Assembly (NCBI RefSeq): GCF_025685425.1
Contig: NZ_JAGTAS010000048.1
Location: 124,001-188,000, forward strand
DNA: 64,000 bases
From: Terriglobus albidus
Lineage (GTDB): Bacteria > Acidobacteriota > Terriglobia > Terriglobales > Acidobacteriaceae
Direction of reading: 5' to 3'
Shown here: one piece after another, positions 23,860 through 32,266 of the stretch
How the letters are laid out: every line of letters begins with the position of its first letter
Position numbering within the stretch: position 1 is the first letter of the stretch
Position numbers and translations under genes: made by a program
Notes under the pieces: generated by a model
What the model saw: the letters and a program-made list of their open reading frames with translations, nothing else
Told to the model about the DNA's origin: nothing
The model's database searches: none

Positions 23860-25446
23860 ATGGCTTCAGCCGCCGCTACGGTGGACCAATCCAGCGTCGT
23901 CACCCAGGGGGTAAACCCGTGGCTCATTGCCGCGTCGGTGATGCTGGCCACCTTCATGGAGGTTCTGGACACCTCCATCGCCGCTGTCGCGCTGCCTTAT
24001 ATTGCAGGATCGCTATCGGCTTCGACCGATGAAGCCACCTGGGTGCTGACCAGCTATCTGGTGTCGAATGCGATCGTTCTGCCGGCCTCCAACTGGTGCA
24101 GCCTTCGTTTCGGACGGAAACGCTTTCTCATCTCCTGCGTCACCATCTTCACGATTGCCAGCTTCTTCTGCGGAGCGGCTCCGAGTCTTGCGCTCATGCT
24201 TCTGGCTCGTGTGATTCAGGGTGCCGGCGGGGGAGCGCTGCAACCTCTCTCGCAGGCCATCCTGCTCGAGTCATTCCCGCCGGCGAAACGAGGCGCGGCA
24301 ATGGCTGTGTTCGCACTCGGTGTCGTCGTCGCTCCTGTCATCGGTCCCACGCTCGGCGGCTGGCTGACCGATACGTACTCCTGGCGATACGCCTTCTACA
24401 TCAATATTCCAGTCGGCCTTCTGGCGGTCTTCATGATCGGCCGCTTCGTGAAGGATCCCCCTTACATCGCCAAGGCGAAGGTGCCACCGTTCGACATGAT
24501 CGGCTTCGGCACCCTCTGCGTCTGGACCGGTTGCCTCCAGATCATTCTCGATAAGGGACAGGAAGACGATTGGTTCGGAGCTATCTGGATTCGTTGGGCC
24601 GCTACATTCCTGGTGGTTTCGCTGATCTGGTTCATCATTCATTCCTGGCGGGCACGTGAGCCGCTTGTCTGCCTTCAGATTCTGAAGAACCGTAACTTCG
24701 GCGTGGGCTGCCTGCTGATTCTGCTCTTCGGCATGGCCATCTATTCGACGGTAACCGTGCTTCCGCTCTTCTACCAGGAGTTGCTGGGCTATACCGCCTT
24801 TACCGCGGGTCTCGTTGTGGCTCCGCGCGGACTTGGGGCGATCTTTGGTTCATTCCTGGTGGGTCAGATCTCGTCGAAGATCGATAACCGCGTTCTGCTA
24901 ACGCTCGGGTTCCTGGTTTTCGGACTGACGACGCTTTACTTCGGCAACATTACTCTGGAGATCTCGCCGACCACACTCTTCTGGCCCATTGTCATCACCG
25001 GTATCGCCCTGGCCTTCGTCTTTGTGCCCATCAGCACTATGGCCTACGGGACGTTACGCAACGACCAGATCGGCAACGCCTCCGGACTTTTCAACCTGAT
25101 GCGCAATGTCGGTGGCTCTATCGGTATCTCGATCGCGCAAACACTGCTGGTGCGCCGTGCCGCTCTCCATCAGAACGAGATCACGAACTATGTCCCGATT
25201 ACCGGCGCTCAATTCCAGCAGGCCGTGCAGTCGCTGCAGAGGGTGCTGGCAGGCTCCTTCCTTGGCCCGGCCAATGCCGCTACCGGAGCCAACGCTAATC
25301 TCTATCAGCAACTTATCCGGCAGGCCATGTACTGGTCGTTCGTCGATGTCTTCCGGTTACTGTCGTTGCTGTGCCTGGCCTGTGTCGTTATCGTGTGGTT
25401 CTTCCAGAAGGTCAAAGGAAAGGGGCCACCGGCCGGGGCGCACTAG
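23860..25446 (+). CDS. DHA2-family MFS exporter (EmrB/QacA type)
   Basis: A 528-residue inner-membrane protein with about 14 membrane helices. Diagnostic sequences: LATFMEVLDTSIAAVALPYI (DHA2 motif D1), GRKRFLISC (loop 2-3) and APVIGPTLGGWLTDTYSWRYAFYINIPVG (motif C with the PxxGPxxGG core, split across two helices). Such pumps export drugs or amphipathic compounds by proton antiport, often with an EmrA-type adaptor; none is adjacent. Good Shine-Dalgarno AGGGA; 82 bases after GH39, so cotranscription is possible. Confidence 0.9.
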   Translation: MASAAATVDQSSVVTQGVNPWLIAASVMLATFMEVLDTSIAAVALPYIAGSLSASTDEATWVLTSYLVSNAIVLPASNWCSLRFGRKRFLISCVTIFTIASFFCGAAPSLALMLLARVIQGAGGGALQPLSQAILLESFPPAKRGAAMAVFALGVVVAPVIGPTLGGWLTDTYSWRYAFYINIPVGLLAVFMIGRFVKDPPYIAKAKVPPFDMIGFGTLCVWTGCLQIILDKGQEDDWFGAIWIRWAATFLVVSLIWFIIHSWRAREPLVCLQILKNRNFGVGCLLILLFGMAIYSTVTVLPLFYQELLGYTAFTAGLVVAPRGLGAIFGSFLVGQISSKIDNRVLLTLGFLVFGLTTLYFGNITLEISPTTLFWPIVITGIALAFVFVPISTMAYGTLRNDQIGNASGLFNLMRNVGGSIGISIAQTLLVRRAALHQNEITNYVPITGAQFQQAVQSLQRVLAGSFLGPANAATGANANLYQQLIRQAMYWSFVDVFRLLSLLCLACVVIVWFFQKVKGKGPPAGAH

Positions 25447-25978
25447 TAAGTGTTCTCCTTGGGGTATAGAGATTGATTCTTTGCGAGGCCCGGATGCTCC
25501 TTCCATTACACCAAACGACCCAACTGTTCGGTTCAGACTCCCTTTTTACAGATCTATAGCGATGGGAGGATACCTCTAGGTTCGCGCCTGCGGCGCGAAT
25601 GCCTTGCTCCGGGGCCCCCGGCCAGCTCTGCTGGCTGGGGTGGTTAAGGGGACGGCTTCAGCCGTCCCGTACTGAGCCCAGAAGAAATGCGGCTTTAGCC
25701 GCTGAGGTCATGGTTTGGTACCTCAGCGGCTAAAGCCGCGTTTCTTGCCAACTTTATACGGCACGGCTGAAAGCCGTGCCCTTAAGCAAAACAGGGGTCC
25801 TCAATCTTAAAGTTCGTGCATAAATCATGAAGAGCTTTGCCTTCCGAAGCGTTGAAAGAGCAGGTCCTTCGCTTCCTGCACCAGCCAGCGAAGCTGGCCG
25901 GGACCCCGTTCGCTCGGGATGACAAGATTTATGACGAGAACTTCTGAGACATCACACTAGCGACTAGAATGTTGCCCG
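25447..25978. repeat. Non-coding region with REP-like palindromes
   Basis: A 532-base gap without a gene. It contains TTCGCGCCtgcgGCGCGAA (about 25580-25599), GACGGCTTCAGCCGTC (25651-25666), a large palindrome GCGGCTTTAGCCGCTGAGG/CCTCAGCGGCTAAAGCCGC (25690-25739) and GGCACGGCTgaAAGCCGTGCC (25760-25780). The same words recur at 44150-44205, 58200-58370 and 62190-62510. The rest (25790-25978) shows only a CGCTCGGGATGACAAG-like word. Confidence 0.75.
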
Positions 25979-26335
25979 ATGACTCCCGCCGATTTCCGCA
26001 GGATCGCGCTCTCACTTCCCGGCGCCGAAGAAGGCTCGCATATGGGCGCTACTGATTTTCGTGTCGGTGGACGTATTTTTGCGACACTCGCCGCCGAGGC
26101 AAAGGGTTATGGCAACCTGATGCTTGACCCGGAGACGCAGCAGCCCCTGGTGGAAGCGCTCCCCGAGATTTTTCTGCCCGTTCCCGGTGGCTGGGGACGC
26201 AATGGAGCCACCCACATGGTGCTGGCAGCAGCCAGTGAAGACCAGATCCGCGGAGCATTGATGACAGCACACCGCCTGCGCGTCGCGAAGAATGCGAAGA
26301 CCGCGAAACCGCGCTCCCGCAAAAAGCTTGATTGA
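25979..26335 (+). CDS. MmcQ/YjbR family protein
   Basis: A 118-residue cytosolic protein beginning MTPADFRRIALSLPGAEEGSHMG with the family pattern of an N-terminal LPG-x-E, then FRVGGRIFATL and the C-terminal NGATHMVLAAASEDQIRGALMTAHRL. YjbR-like proteins share a fold with DNA-binding CyaY-like domains; their role is unclear. Basic C-terminal tail. Probably followed in transcription by the VOC protein gene 60 bases downstream. Confidence 0.85.
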   Translation: MTPADFRRIALSLPGAEEGSHMGATDFRVGGRIFATLAAEAKGYGNLMLDPETQQPLVEALPEIFLPVPGGWGRNGATHMVLAAASEDQIRGALMTAHRLRVAKNAKTAKPRSRKKLD

Positions 26336-26395
26336 GAATTAACTTGACTGAGAATTAACTTGCCCGGGGCTGCGCGGCAGGAGCACTCTTCCCGC

Positions 26396-26752
26396 ATGGC
26401 AAAGCTACCCTTCGTACACCTTGAACTGACGACGCCGGATCTGGCCGCAGCAAAGGCTTTCTACGGCGAGTTATGCGGATGGACCTATCAGGATCACCAG
26501 ATGCCCGTTGGGGTCTACTCCATCTTCCAGACCGACTCCGGCCCGGGGGGCGGCATGTTTACCATGCCCGGAGCTCCCACCCAGTGGACCCCCTACATCG
26601 GCGTAGAAAACCTGAAGGAGTCGACCGATAAGGCTGTCTCTCTTGGCGCGAAGCTCCTGCATGGAGATACGGTGGAGGGAATGGGCGCCTTCTCGATCCT
26701 GCTTGATCCCACCGGTGCGATGTTTGCCCTTTGGGAACCGAAAAAAGCCTAG
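26396..26752 (+). CDS. VOC-family (glyoxalase-like) protein
   Basis: A 118-residue protein with the vicinal-oxygen-chelate beta-alpha-beta-beta-beta repeat: FVHLELTTPDLAAAKAFYGELCGW in the first half, PYIGVENLKESTDKAVSLGAKLLHG and FSILLDPTGAMFALWEPKKA in the second. Matches the subgroup often annotated as hydroxylase/glyoxalase-like. Metal ligands would be His (VHLEL) and Glu (ALWEP) if a metal is bound. Start ATG at 26396 gives the family N terminus. Confidence 0.87.
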   Translation: MAKLPFVHLELTTPDLAAAKAFYGELCGWTYQDHQMPVGVYSIFQTDSGPGGGMFTMPGAPTQWTPYIGVENLKESTDKAVSLGAKLLHGDTVEGMGAFSILLDPTGAMFALWEPKKA

Positions 26753-26920
26753 AGCTACTCTAGGTGCATCGACAAATTCCAGATAGCCGATACTCTGGGC
26801 GCCCATCCATCGCAATGTGATCGGTGGGATGTTCGAGCGAAGCTCGAATCGGTGGGACCCCGCTGCTCCCACCAGTTTCGGTCATGCTGTGTCAGATCAA
26901 CTGAATTTGTCGATACGCCC

Positions 26921-26941
26921 TAGCAACAGGGAAATGCTCTA
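26921..26941. repeat. MITE-like element, right-end fragment
   Basis: Only the terminal sequence TAGCAACAGGGAAATGCTCTA is present. On the minus strand its TAG is the stop codon of the glycosyltransferase gene, so the protein ends exactly at the element terminus. Confidence 0.7.
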
Positions 26942-28513
26942 CTCGTCGTCCAGCGAGACCTTTGCCTCGCCATCGCGAAGCGAGGTGGCCATAAACTGTG
27001 GCCGCCTCCGAGTCCTCTTTTTTGCGGGTGCGGGCGTCGACGGCTTGGGGTCAAGACGATAGACGATGAGCAGGTTGCGCTCCGGGTCGTCGAGGGCTGG
27101 GTATTCGGCCACCCGCGTTAGCTTATATAGCGGCGACAGGGCGTCCATCTTGTCATCCTCCACCAGGTTCCAGGTGATGAACCATCCAGGTTTATAGGCG
27201 GCGACACGCTGGTCGAGCGCCATAGTGCCGAAGTCGTCGCAGATGGCCGGCAACCCGGTCATCAAGGCAAGGTTCGATCCGGAGATGGAGAGGACCAGAT
27301 GGTTTCCTCGCGGGTCTGCGTCAATCAAGGATCGGATGCGGCGCGCCGCATTCAGGTAGGTGTACTCCGGCGTGCGCACATAGTGGATCGTCTTTGCCGC
27401 ATGCAGCACGGCGACGATCGCCAGTGCCGCAGCAGCAGCGCCACGTACCATCGCACGGTCCTCAGAGAGCAGTGTCAGAGAGATGGCCAACAGGATTGTT
27501 AGCGGAACCGCCACGACCAGGTAATACCTGGGCTGAAGATTGTTGTGATACGCCAGGAAAAAGAAGTAGCCGCCTACCCATAACAAAAGCGAGACATATA
27601 GCGGGTTGCGCCAGACCTTCCGATGGGTTACGACCACGGCCGCAAGCGCGACGGCAACCAGGAAGTAGGAGGCCCGTCCCATCCACATGCCGTCGCGGAA
27701 GGTATTGGCGATCACCTTCCACAAAGGCTCTTTATCGAAGCTGGTGTATTGGTTTGCGCTGAACAGGTAGCGGTAGTCGGCCAGGTAATGTGGCCGGACG
27801 AAGAGCAGGAAGTATCCGCCCCAGATCGCGGCGGCAATTACGCCTGCCGGCAGGGCAAACCGCAGCGCCACTCGCCAGTTGTATTCAGACTGCGCAAAGA
27901 CCATCCAGAAGATAGCAGGGAGCAGAAAGACTGCCGTCGTCTTGGTCAGCACCATGAGGGGCAGAATGATGCCAAGAGCCAGCACCGGCAGCCATCGCGC
28001 GCGTCCCGTTGCTGCCGGCTGCAGGAAAGATCCTGCGTACAGACCGAGCAGGGTAAGCAGGATGAGCAGCGGTTCCAGGATGGCGAGCCGGCTGAATGCG
28101 TAGATGAACGGACTTACCGTCAGAAGCAAGACCGCTATCGCAGGCACCAGCGAGCCCTGGCGCATACGGCGAAGCAGCAGATAGGTCACGATAAGGATGC
28201 TGCCGAAGACTCCAATCGCCAGGCCGCGTGCCGTGGCCAGGCTGACGCCGAAGATGGAGAAGACGATGGCTTCCAGAAGGGGCCAGACGGGGAGTGCGAC
28301 GGCAGGATTGAAGTCGCCTGAGACGTACCAGTTCCCGCGCAGGAAGTAGCGGATAGCGGCATCGCCGTACCAGCCTTCGTCCGTGTACTTGGCCCAGTCC
28401 ATCCAAGGGGAGTGGTTGGGGAAGTCAGCAGTCGGGTGTACGGCGTGCAACGCGAAGAACATTGCCGCGACAGCCAGCAGGGTTCCACGAAGAACACGGT
28501 AATTTCCGTTCAC
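26939..28513 (-). CDS. GT39/ArnT-like membrane glycosyltransferase
   Basis: A 524-residue integral membrane protein with about ten to twelve helices. The early loop has YTDEGWYGDAAIRYFLRGNW, whose acidic DE pair matches the catalytic loop of polyprenyl-phosphate-sugar transferases of the PMT/ArnT superfamily; WPLLEAIVFSIFGVS follows. The C-terminal part (about 410-524) is soluble. Probably transfers a sugar from a lipid carrier to a glycan, lipid or protein on the periplasmic side. GTG start. The stop comes from a MITE-like terminus and the last 30 residues are very basic then acidic. Confidence 0.8.
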   Translation of the reverse strand: MNGNYRVLRGTLLAVAAMFFALHAVHPTADFPNHSPWMDWAKYTDEGWYGDAAIRYFLRGNWYVSGDFNPAVALPVWPLLEAIVFSIFGVSLATARGLAIGVFGSILIVTYLLLRRMRQGSLVPAIAVLLLTVSPFIYAFSRLAILEPLLILLTLLGLYAGSFLQPAATGRARWLPVLALGIILPLMVLTKTTAVFLLPAIFWMVFAQSEYNWRVALRFALPAGVIAAAIWGGYFLLFVRPHYLADYRYLFSANQYTSFDKEPLWKVIANTFRDGMWMGRASYFLVAVALAAVVVTHRKVWRNPLYVSLLLWVGGYFFFLAYHNNLQPRYYLVVAVPLTILLAISLTLLSEDRAMVRGAAAAALAIVAVLHAAKTIHYVRTPEYTYLNAARRIRSLIDADPRGNHLVLSISGSNLALMTGLPAICDDFGTMALDQRVAAYKPGWFITWNLVEDDKMDALSPLYKLTRVAEYPALDDPERNLLIVYRLDPKPSTPAPAKKRTRRRPQFMATSLRDGEAKVSLDDE

Positions 28514-28603
28514 GTATGGGATTTTAACGGATCATCCTGGCAGTCCATATAGCCGTCTCCAGAAGTGCGGTGCAGGCAGCAGCTTTTGCCGTGAAATGTC
28601 GTC

Positions 28604-28646
28604 TTAGAAAATTTCCCTGTTGCCGGGTATCCCGGAAGGGAGATAG
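28604..28646. repeat. MITE-like element, left-end fragment
   Basis: TTAGAAAATTTCCCTGT followed by TGCCGGGTATCCCGGAAGG matches the reverse-oriented element family for about 40 bases and then stops. It lies 40 bases past the ABC permease stop. Confidence 0.6.
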
Positions 28647-28685
28647 CAACGCTGGAAGCTTACGCGGGTGAGAAGCGACGAGTCC

Positions 28686-29789
28686 CTATTCGTATGCGAG
28701 TGCTTCGATGGGATCTTTTGCCGCAGCTTTCAGCGCCGGATAGAGCGCGCCGAAGAGAGCTCCAGCGAGTGCCAGAAGAGTTGCAATGACGATCCAATGT
28801 CCGGTCAGCTCGAAGTCCATGGTGGGGAACTTCGCATGCAGACCTGCCCGGATGCCGAACGTCGCAGCAATGCCCAAAGCGATGCCGCAGATCGCGAGCA
28901 GACTGCTTTCGCGGAGGACGATGCCGACGATGGTTGCTCTGGAGGCGCCGAGCGACTTCAGGATGCCGATTTCGCGGGTGCGTTCCATGACCGCGGTGTA
29001 CATGGACTGAAAGATCACGAGGAAGCCAATGATGATCGCGATGCCAATGACGGTGCGAAGGCCCACGTTGAAGCCCGGGTACTTATCGGGCGCCAGGCTG
29101 GAGAGCAGCTCTTCCATGGTCTGAACGTCATATTGTTCCATGCCCGGAGTCGCCTTGATCTCAGCGCGAACGGCGTCGCTGTTTTTGATGTCGTCGAGTT
29201 TGAGATAGAAATAGCTGGCCTTGCCCTCGGTACCGATCAGCTGTCCCATGGTGTCAAGCGGGATAAACTTGCGGCCACCCTTGCCATGCTCGACGATGCC
29301 GCTGATATGAAAGGTGTGGTTGAGGATCTCGATGGGGTCACCCACCTTCCTCCCCTTTCCACGGGCAGCTTCGTAGTCGTCAATGACGGCGTCATCCGGA
29401 CCCTGGAAGGGGCCTCCCGCGATAAAGGTGAACGGGCGGAGAGCGTCATAGCTCTTAAAATCGATGCCGTAGATATTTTCCAGCGTCGCCCCGGAGGAGA
29501 GCTTGATATTGACCGGTGCAGCCACCGTGACATGCGGGAGTGCACGCAGGACATCCGCAACCTTGATGGAAGCCGCGGCGCCGCTCACGCCGATCAGATT
29601 GGATGCCGTACCGGGATGCGTCACCATGTCAGCGCCAATGCCGCTGGTCCTTACCTTCTGTCCATTCAGCATGCCGAACATGATTGCCGCGATGGACAGG
29701 ATCATGATGACTTCAATGGCCACGGCGAAGACGCTGATCAGCGAGCGTAGCGGCCTGTGGACGAGGTTTCCAATAACCAGCTTATTCAT
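28686..29789 (-). CDS. ABC transporter permease, FtsX/MacB type
   Basis: A 367-residue inner-membrane permease: N-terminal helix (about 15-40), a MacB-like periplasmic core domain (about 45-235) and three C-terminal helices (about 250-360) in the FtsX fold, with the cytoplasmic segment MERTREIGILKSLGASRATIVGIVLRESSLL typical of the family, and DPIEALAYE at the end. Such proteins couple an ATPase to export or envelope stress. No ATPase or membrane-fusion gene lies next to it, so its partners are elsewhere. Confidence 0.88.
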   Translation of the reverse strand: MNKLVIGNLVHRPLRSLISVFAVAIEVIMILSIAAIMFGMLNGQKVRTSGIGADMVTHPGTASNLIGVSGAAASIKVADVLRALPHVTVAAPVNIKLSSGATLENIYGIDFKSYDALRPFTFIAGGPFQGPDDAVIDDYEAARGKGRKVGDPIEILNHTFHISGIVEHGKGGRKFIPLDTMGQLIGTEGKASYFYLKLDDIKNSDAVRAEIKATPGMEQYDVQTMEELLSSLAPDKYPGFNVGLRTVIGIAIIIGFLVIFQSMYTAVMERTREIGILKSLGASRATIVGIVLRESSLLAICGIALGIAATFGIRAGLHAKFPTMDFELTGHWIVIATLLALAGALFGALYPALKAAAKDPIEALAYE

Positions 29790-29809
29790 GCTTTTGCAGT
29801 GTATCGCCT

Positions 29810-29925
29810 TAGAGCGTTTTCCCTGTTACGAAGTATCCCGGAAGGGGAGTACAGCGGCGTTTTCATTGGGGAAAACGCCCATAAATGCGGCAGCCCTAGC
29901 TTACATCTACAGGGAAAATGCTTTA
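29810..29925. repeat. MITE-like element, copy 3
   Basis: About 116 bp: left TAGAGCGTTTTCCCTGT, inner palindrome GGCGTTTTCATTGGGGAAAACGCC, right ACAGGGAAAATGCTTTA. It directly abuts copy 4, sharing the TA at the junction, as expected if one inserted at the TA edge of the other or if a unit duplicated. Confidence 0.75.
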
Positions 29926-30040
29926 ATCGCATTTTCCCTGTTACTGGGTATCCCGGAAGGGGAGTACAGCAGCGTTTTCATTGGGGAAAACGCCCATAAA
30001 TGCGGCAGCCCTAGCTTACATCTACAGGGAAAATGCTCTA
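29925..30040. repeat. MITE-like element, copy 4
   Basis: About 116 bp and nearly identical in its interior to copy 3, with left AATCGCATTTTCCCTGT and an intact right end ACAGGGAAAATGCTCTA. On the minus strand its terminal TAG (30038-30040) is the stop codon of the O-antigen-polymerase-like gene. Confidence 0.77.
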
Positions 30041-31534
30041 GCTTTGCGTTTCACGAACGAATCCTGGCTGCCTGCGGCCTTGCATGATCGCTGTGCGACT
30101 GCGCGGGAGCAGCAGGCCGCCGATGAGTGGAAGTACATATACGGTGAAATAGGCGAGCCCGATCAGCACAGGCGTCATGAACGTGACCATCGAAGTAGGC
30201 GTATCAAGCAGGCCTTCATTGGCGCCATGCGCAGAAACCAACGTATATAAGAGGCCCCAGGGGGTCTCGCGAACGTCGCCTCCCACCGAATCGATGACCG
30301 CAAACACGATGATGTAGATGAAAGGACAGACGAAGAAGAGGCTGTTCCAGCCGTCCATCCCAAATGCCTCTGTAACTGGCGAAAACGAGACGCCTGTCGT
30401 GACGTCATCGTCGGCAAGTACTCCGATGCGATGGGCGTAAAAATTCCCCCAGGTTGTCAAGGGCTTATCGGGCCATAAAAAGTGAGGCACTGCGTTGTAC
30501 AAGTACGTCCAAAGCGGGGTGTAGCCGAGTTTGCCGTCGTTAATGACCGTTTCGAGCATGGCGTCATCCCAGCTGATCATCTGGAGGCGCTCGAGAAATG
30601 CTCCCACTGGTGCGTCGTAAAACAGCGGTTCGTTTTCCTTGCTCTTCGTGTCGCCTGCTTCTGAAGAGAGTTCGGCTCGAAATTCGTCGATACGGGAGAG
30701 GTTGTTGATTGCTTTATCGACAGCGCTGCCTGGGGTAAATCTGTCATTACGGCCTCCCTGCGCATATGGCACCAGGTAGTACACGATTCCTGCGCCCGCG
30801 ATGAGGAGGAAAGCGATCTGCCGGATAGAGAGCCTGCCGCCGCTGGCGGCCACAGCGATCAGCCAGGCGACAAGGCCCGCCAGCATTCCTTCTTTGGAGT
30901 ACATCAGAATGCCGACGGACACAAAGGTGTAAGCGCCGGCGAAGACTGCAATTAAGCTCACATTCTTGCGTCCTCCGCTGCGCTTGACTGTGTCGTACGT
31001 ACTGATCAGGATGGCAAGAGGTAGGAAGCTGTTCAGACGATGCAGCGCACTGGCAAAGGAGCCATTTTCAAGGCCGGAGATCGCTGAGAAGATATCAATG
31101 CCGACGGCGATGATGATGCAACCGATGGTCGCCTGCCGGGCGCTGGCGGGTGTAATGAGGCCGCTGAGAATGGCAGGTTTTTTGGTCAACGGCCGCTTCA
31201 CATACACAGCAACCAGCAGGACGAAGACGAAGCCGACGTTGGCCAGGATGGTGGTTTCAGGCACACGCAGCCTGCTGTCAGCCGCTTCCCACAAGATGGC
31301 CTTCATCACAAAACCAAGCAACGCTGTCAGGACGACATGGAAGAAGATGTAGCCGCCGCTTGGCGTCGACAGACCGCCTGCTGCATTGAAGGCCAGGGTC
31401 GCGACCATAACGTATGCAAATACGCCCAGCGCGAAAAAGGTCGATGTACCCTGAAGTACTTCGAGGAGGCAGAGCACGATGGCGAACAGGATTGCGCCCC
31501 ACAGGGGAACCTTGGTTGGGAAGGGGATTCGCAC
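30038..31534 (-). CDS. O-antigen-polymerase-like membrane protein
   Basis: A 498-residue protein with about twelve membrane helices and one large loop (about 260-350), the layout of Wzy/oligosaccharide-repeat-unit polymerases. The loop ends with FLWPDKPLTTWGNFYAHRIG and is followed by TTGVSFSPVTEAFGMDGW, patterns seen in this group. It would polymerise repeat units of a surface polysaccharide in the periplasm. Near a GT39-like transferase and three acyltransferases, consistent with an envelope-glycan role. GTG start; stop provided by a MITE terminus. Confidence 0.75.
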   Translation of the reverse strand: MRIPFPTKVPLWGAILFAIVLCLLEVLQGTSTFFALGVFAYVMVATLAFNAAGGLSTPSGGYIFFHVVLTALLGFVMKAILWEAADSRLRVPETTILANVGFVFVLLVAVYVKRPLTKKPAILSGLITPASARQATIGCIIIAVGIDIFSAISGLENGSFASALHRLNSFLPLAILISTYDTVKRSGGRKNVSLIAVFAGAYTFVSVGILMYSKEGMLAGLVAWLIAVAASGGRLSIRQIAFLLIAGAGIVYYLVPYAQGGRNDRFTPGSAVDKAINNLSRIDEFRAELSSEAGDTKSKENEPLFYDAPVGAFLERLQMISWDDAMLETVINDGKLGYTPLWTYLYNAVPHFLWPDKPLTTWGNFYAHRIGVLADDDVTTGVSFSPVTEAFGMDGWNSLFFVCPFIYIIVFAVIDSVGGDVRETPWGLLYTLVSAHGANEGLLDTPTSMVTFMTPVLIGLAYFTVYVLPLIGGLLLPRSRTAIMQGRRQPGFVRETQS

Positions 31535-31634
31535 GCTACTGCTAGTCTAGTCGATAGAGCGGGGCTTCCTCTTTTGACTCGGTAGGATTCTGTCTCTATG
31601 CTCAAGAAAATAATATTCGGGTGACGGGGAGACC

Positions 31635-32060
31635 ATGGTGAACGGATCCATGGCTGGATTCGGAGAGCAACTGCGGCGTGCACGTGCGGAACGTGGAATC
31701 TCGCTGGAAATGATCTCCGAGAGGACAAAAATTGCTGTCCGCCATCTGGAATCCCTGGAAGAGGATCGTTTCAAAGACCTGCCTGGCGGAGTGTTCAACC
31801 GCGGCATGGTGCGCAGCTATGCTCGCGTGGTCGGCCTCGATGAGCAGGAATGGCATGACCGCTTTATGGAGAGCTATCGCAGTAGTGGCTCTCTAAAGCA
31901 CGATGACGCCGACTGGCTCGCATTTACCGAAAATATGGCGAACCCCGATCAGGCCGCTGATCCCGCAATTCGACTACGGTGGGCCGGCGTTGGGCTGATG
32001 GGGCTCCTGTTCCTGTTCCTGGCGGCGCTGGCATGGTATCTGCTTAATCGCCGTCTTTGA
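31635..32060 (+). CDS. RodZ-like HTH membrane protein
   Basis: A 141-residue protein with an N-terminal helix-turn-helix of the HTH_25 type (MAGFGEQLRRARAERGISLEMISERTKI, KDLPGGVFNRGMVRSYAR) and one C-terminal membrane helix (about 115-137). RodZ proteins link MreB to the membrane through this architecture, but the periplasmic domain is missing here. It could be a short RodZ variant or a membrane-anchored regulator. Good Shine-Dalgarno GGGGA upstream of ATG-GTG; transcribed alone. Confidence 0.82.
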   Translation: MVNGSMAGFGEQLRRARAERGISLEMISERTKIAVRHLESLEEDRFKDLPGGVFNRGMVRSYARVVGLDEQEWHDRFMESYRSSGSLKHDDADWLAFTENMANPDQAADPAIRLRWAGVGLMGLLFLFLAALAWYLLNRRL

Positions 32061-32266
32061 TCAGCGAAGTGATCGTTTCCCCATCAGCCGCACAAAATCT
32101 TCGTTGACAATCCTGTTACGGCATATTCAACTGCTTGCAACAGAAGGACCATCCTCGCGGCGCAGCCAAAACCTCTGAATGGCGCGTCAGCACCCCTATT
32201 CCCAACTTAGTTGTTTTTGTTTGGCGATTCCTCTTTTGTTCGCCATTTCGAGGAGGCAGTTCCACT

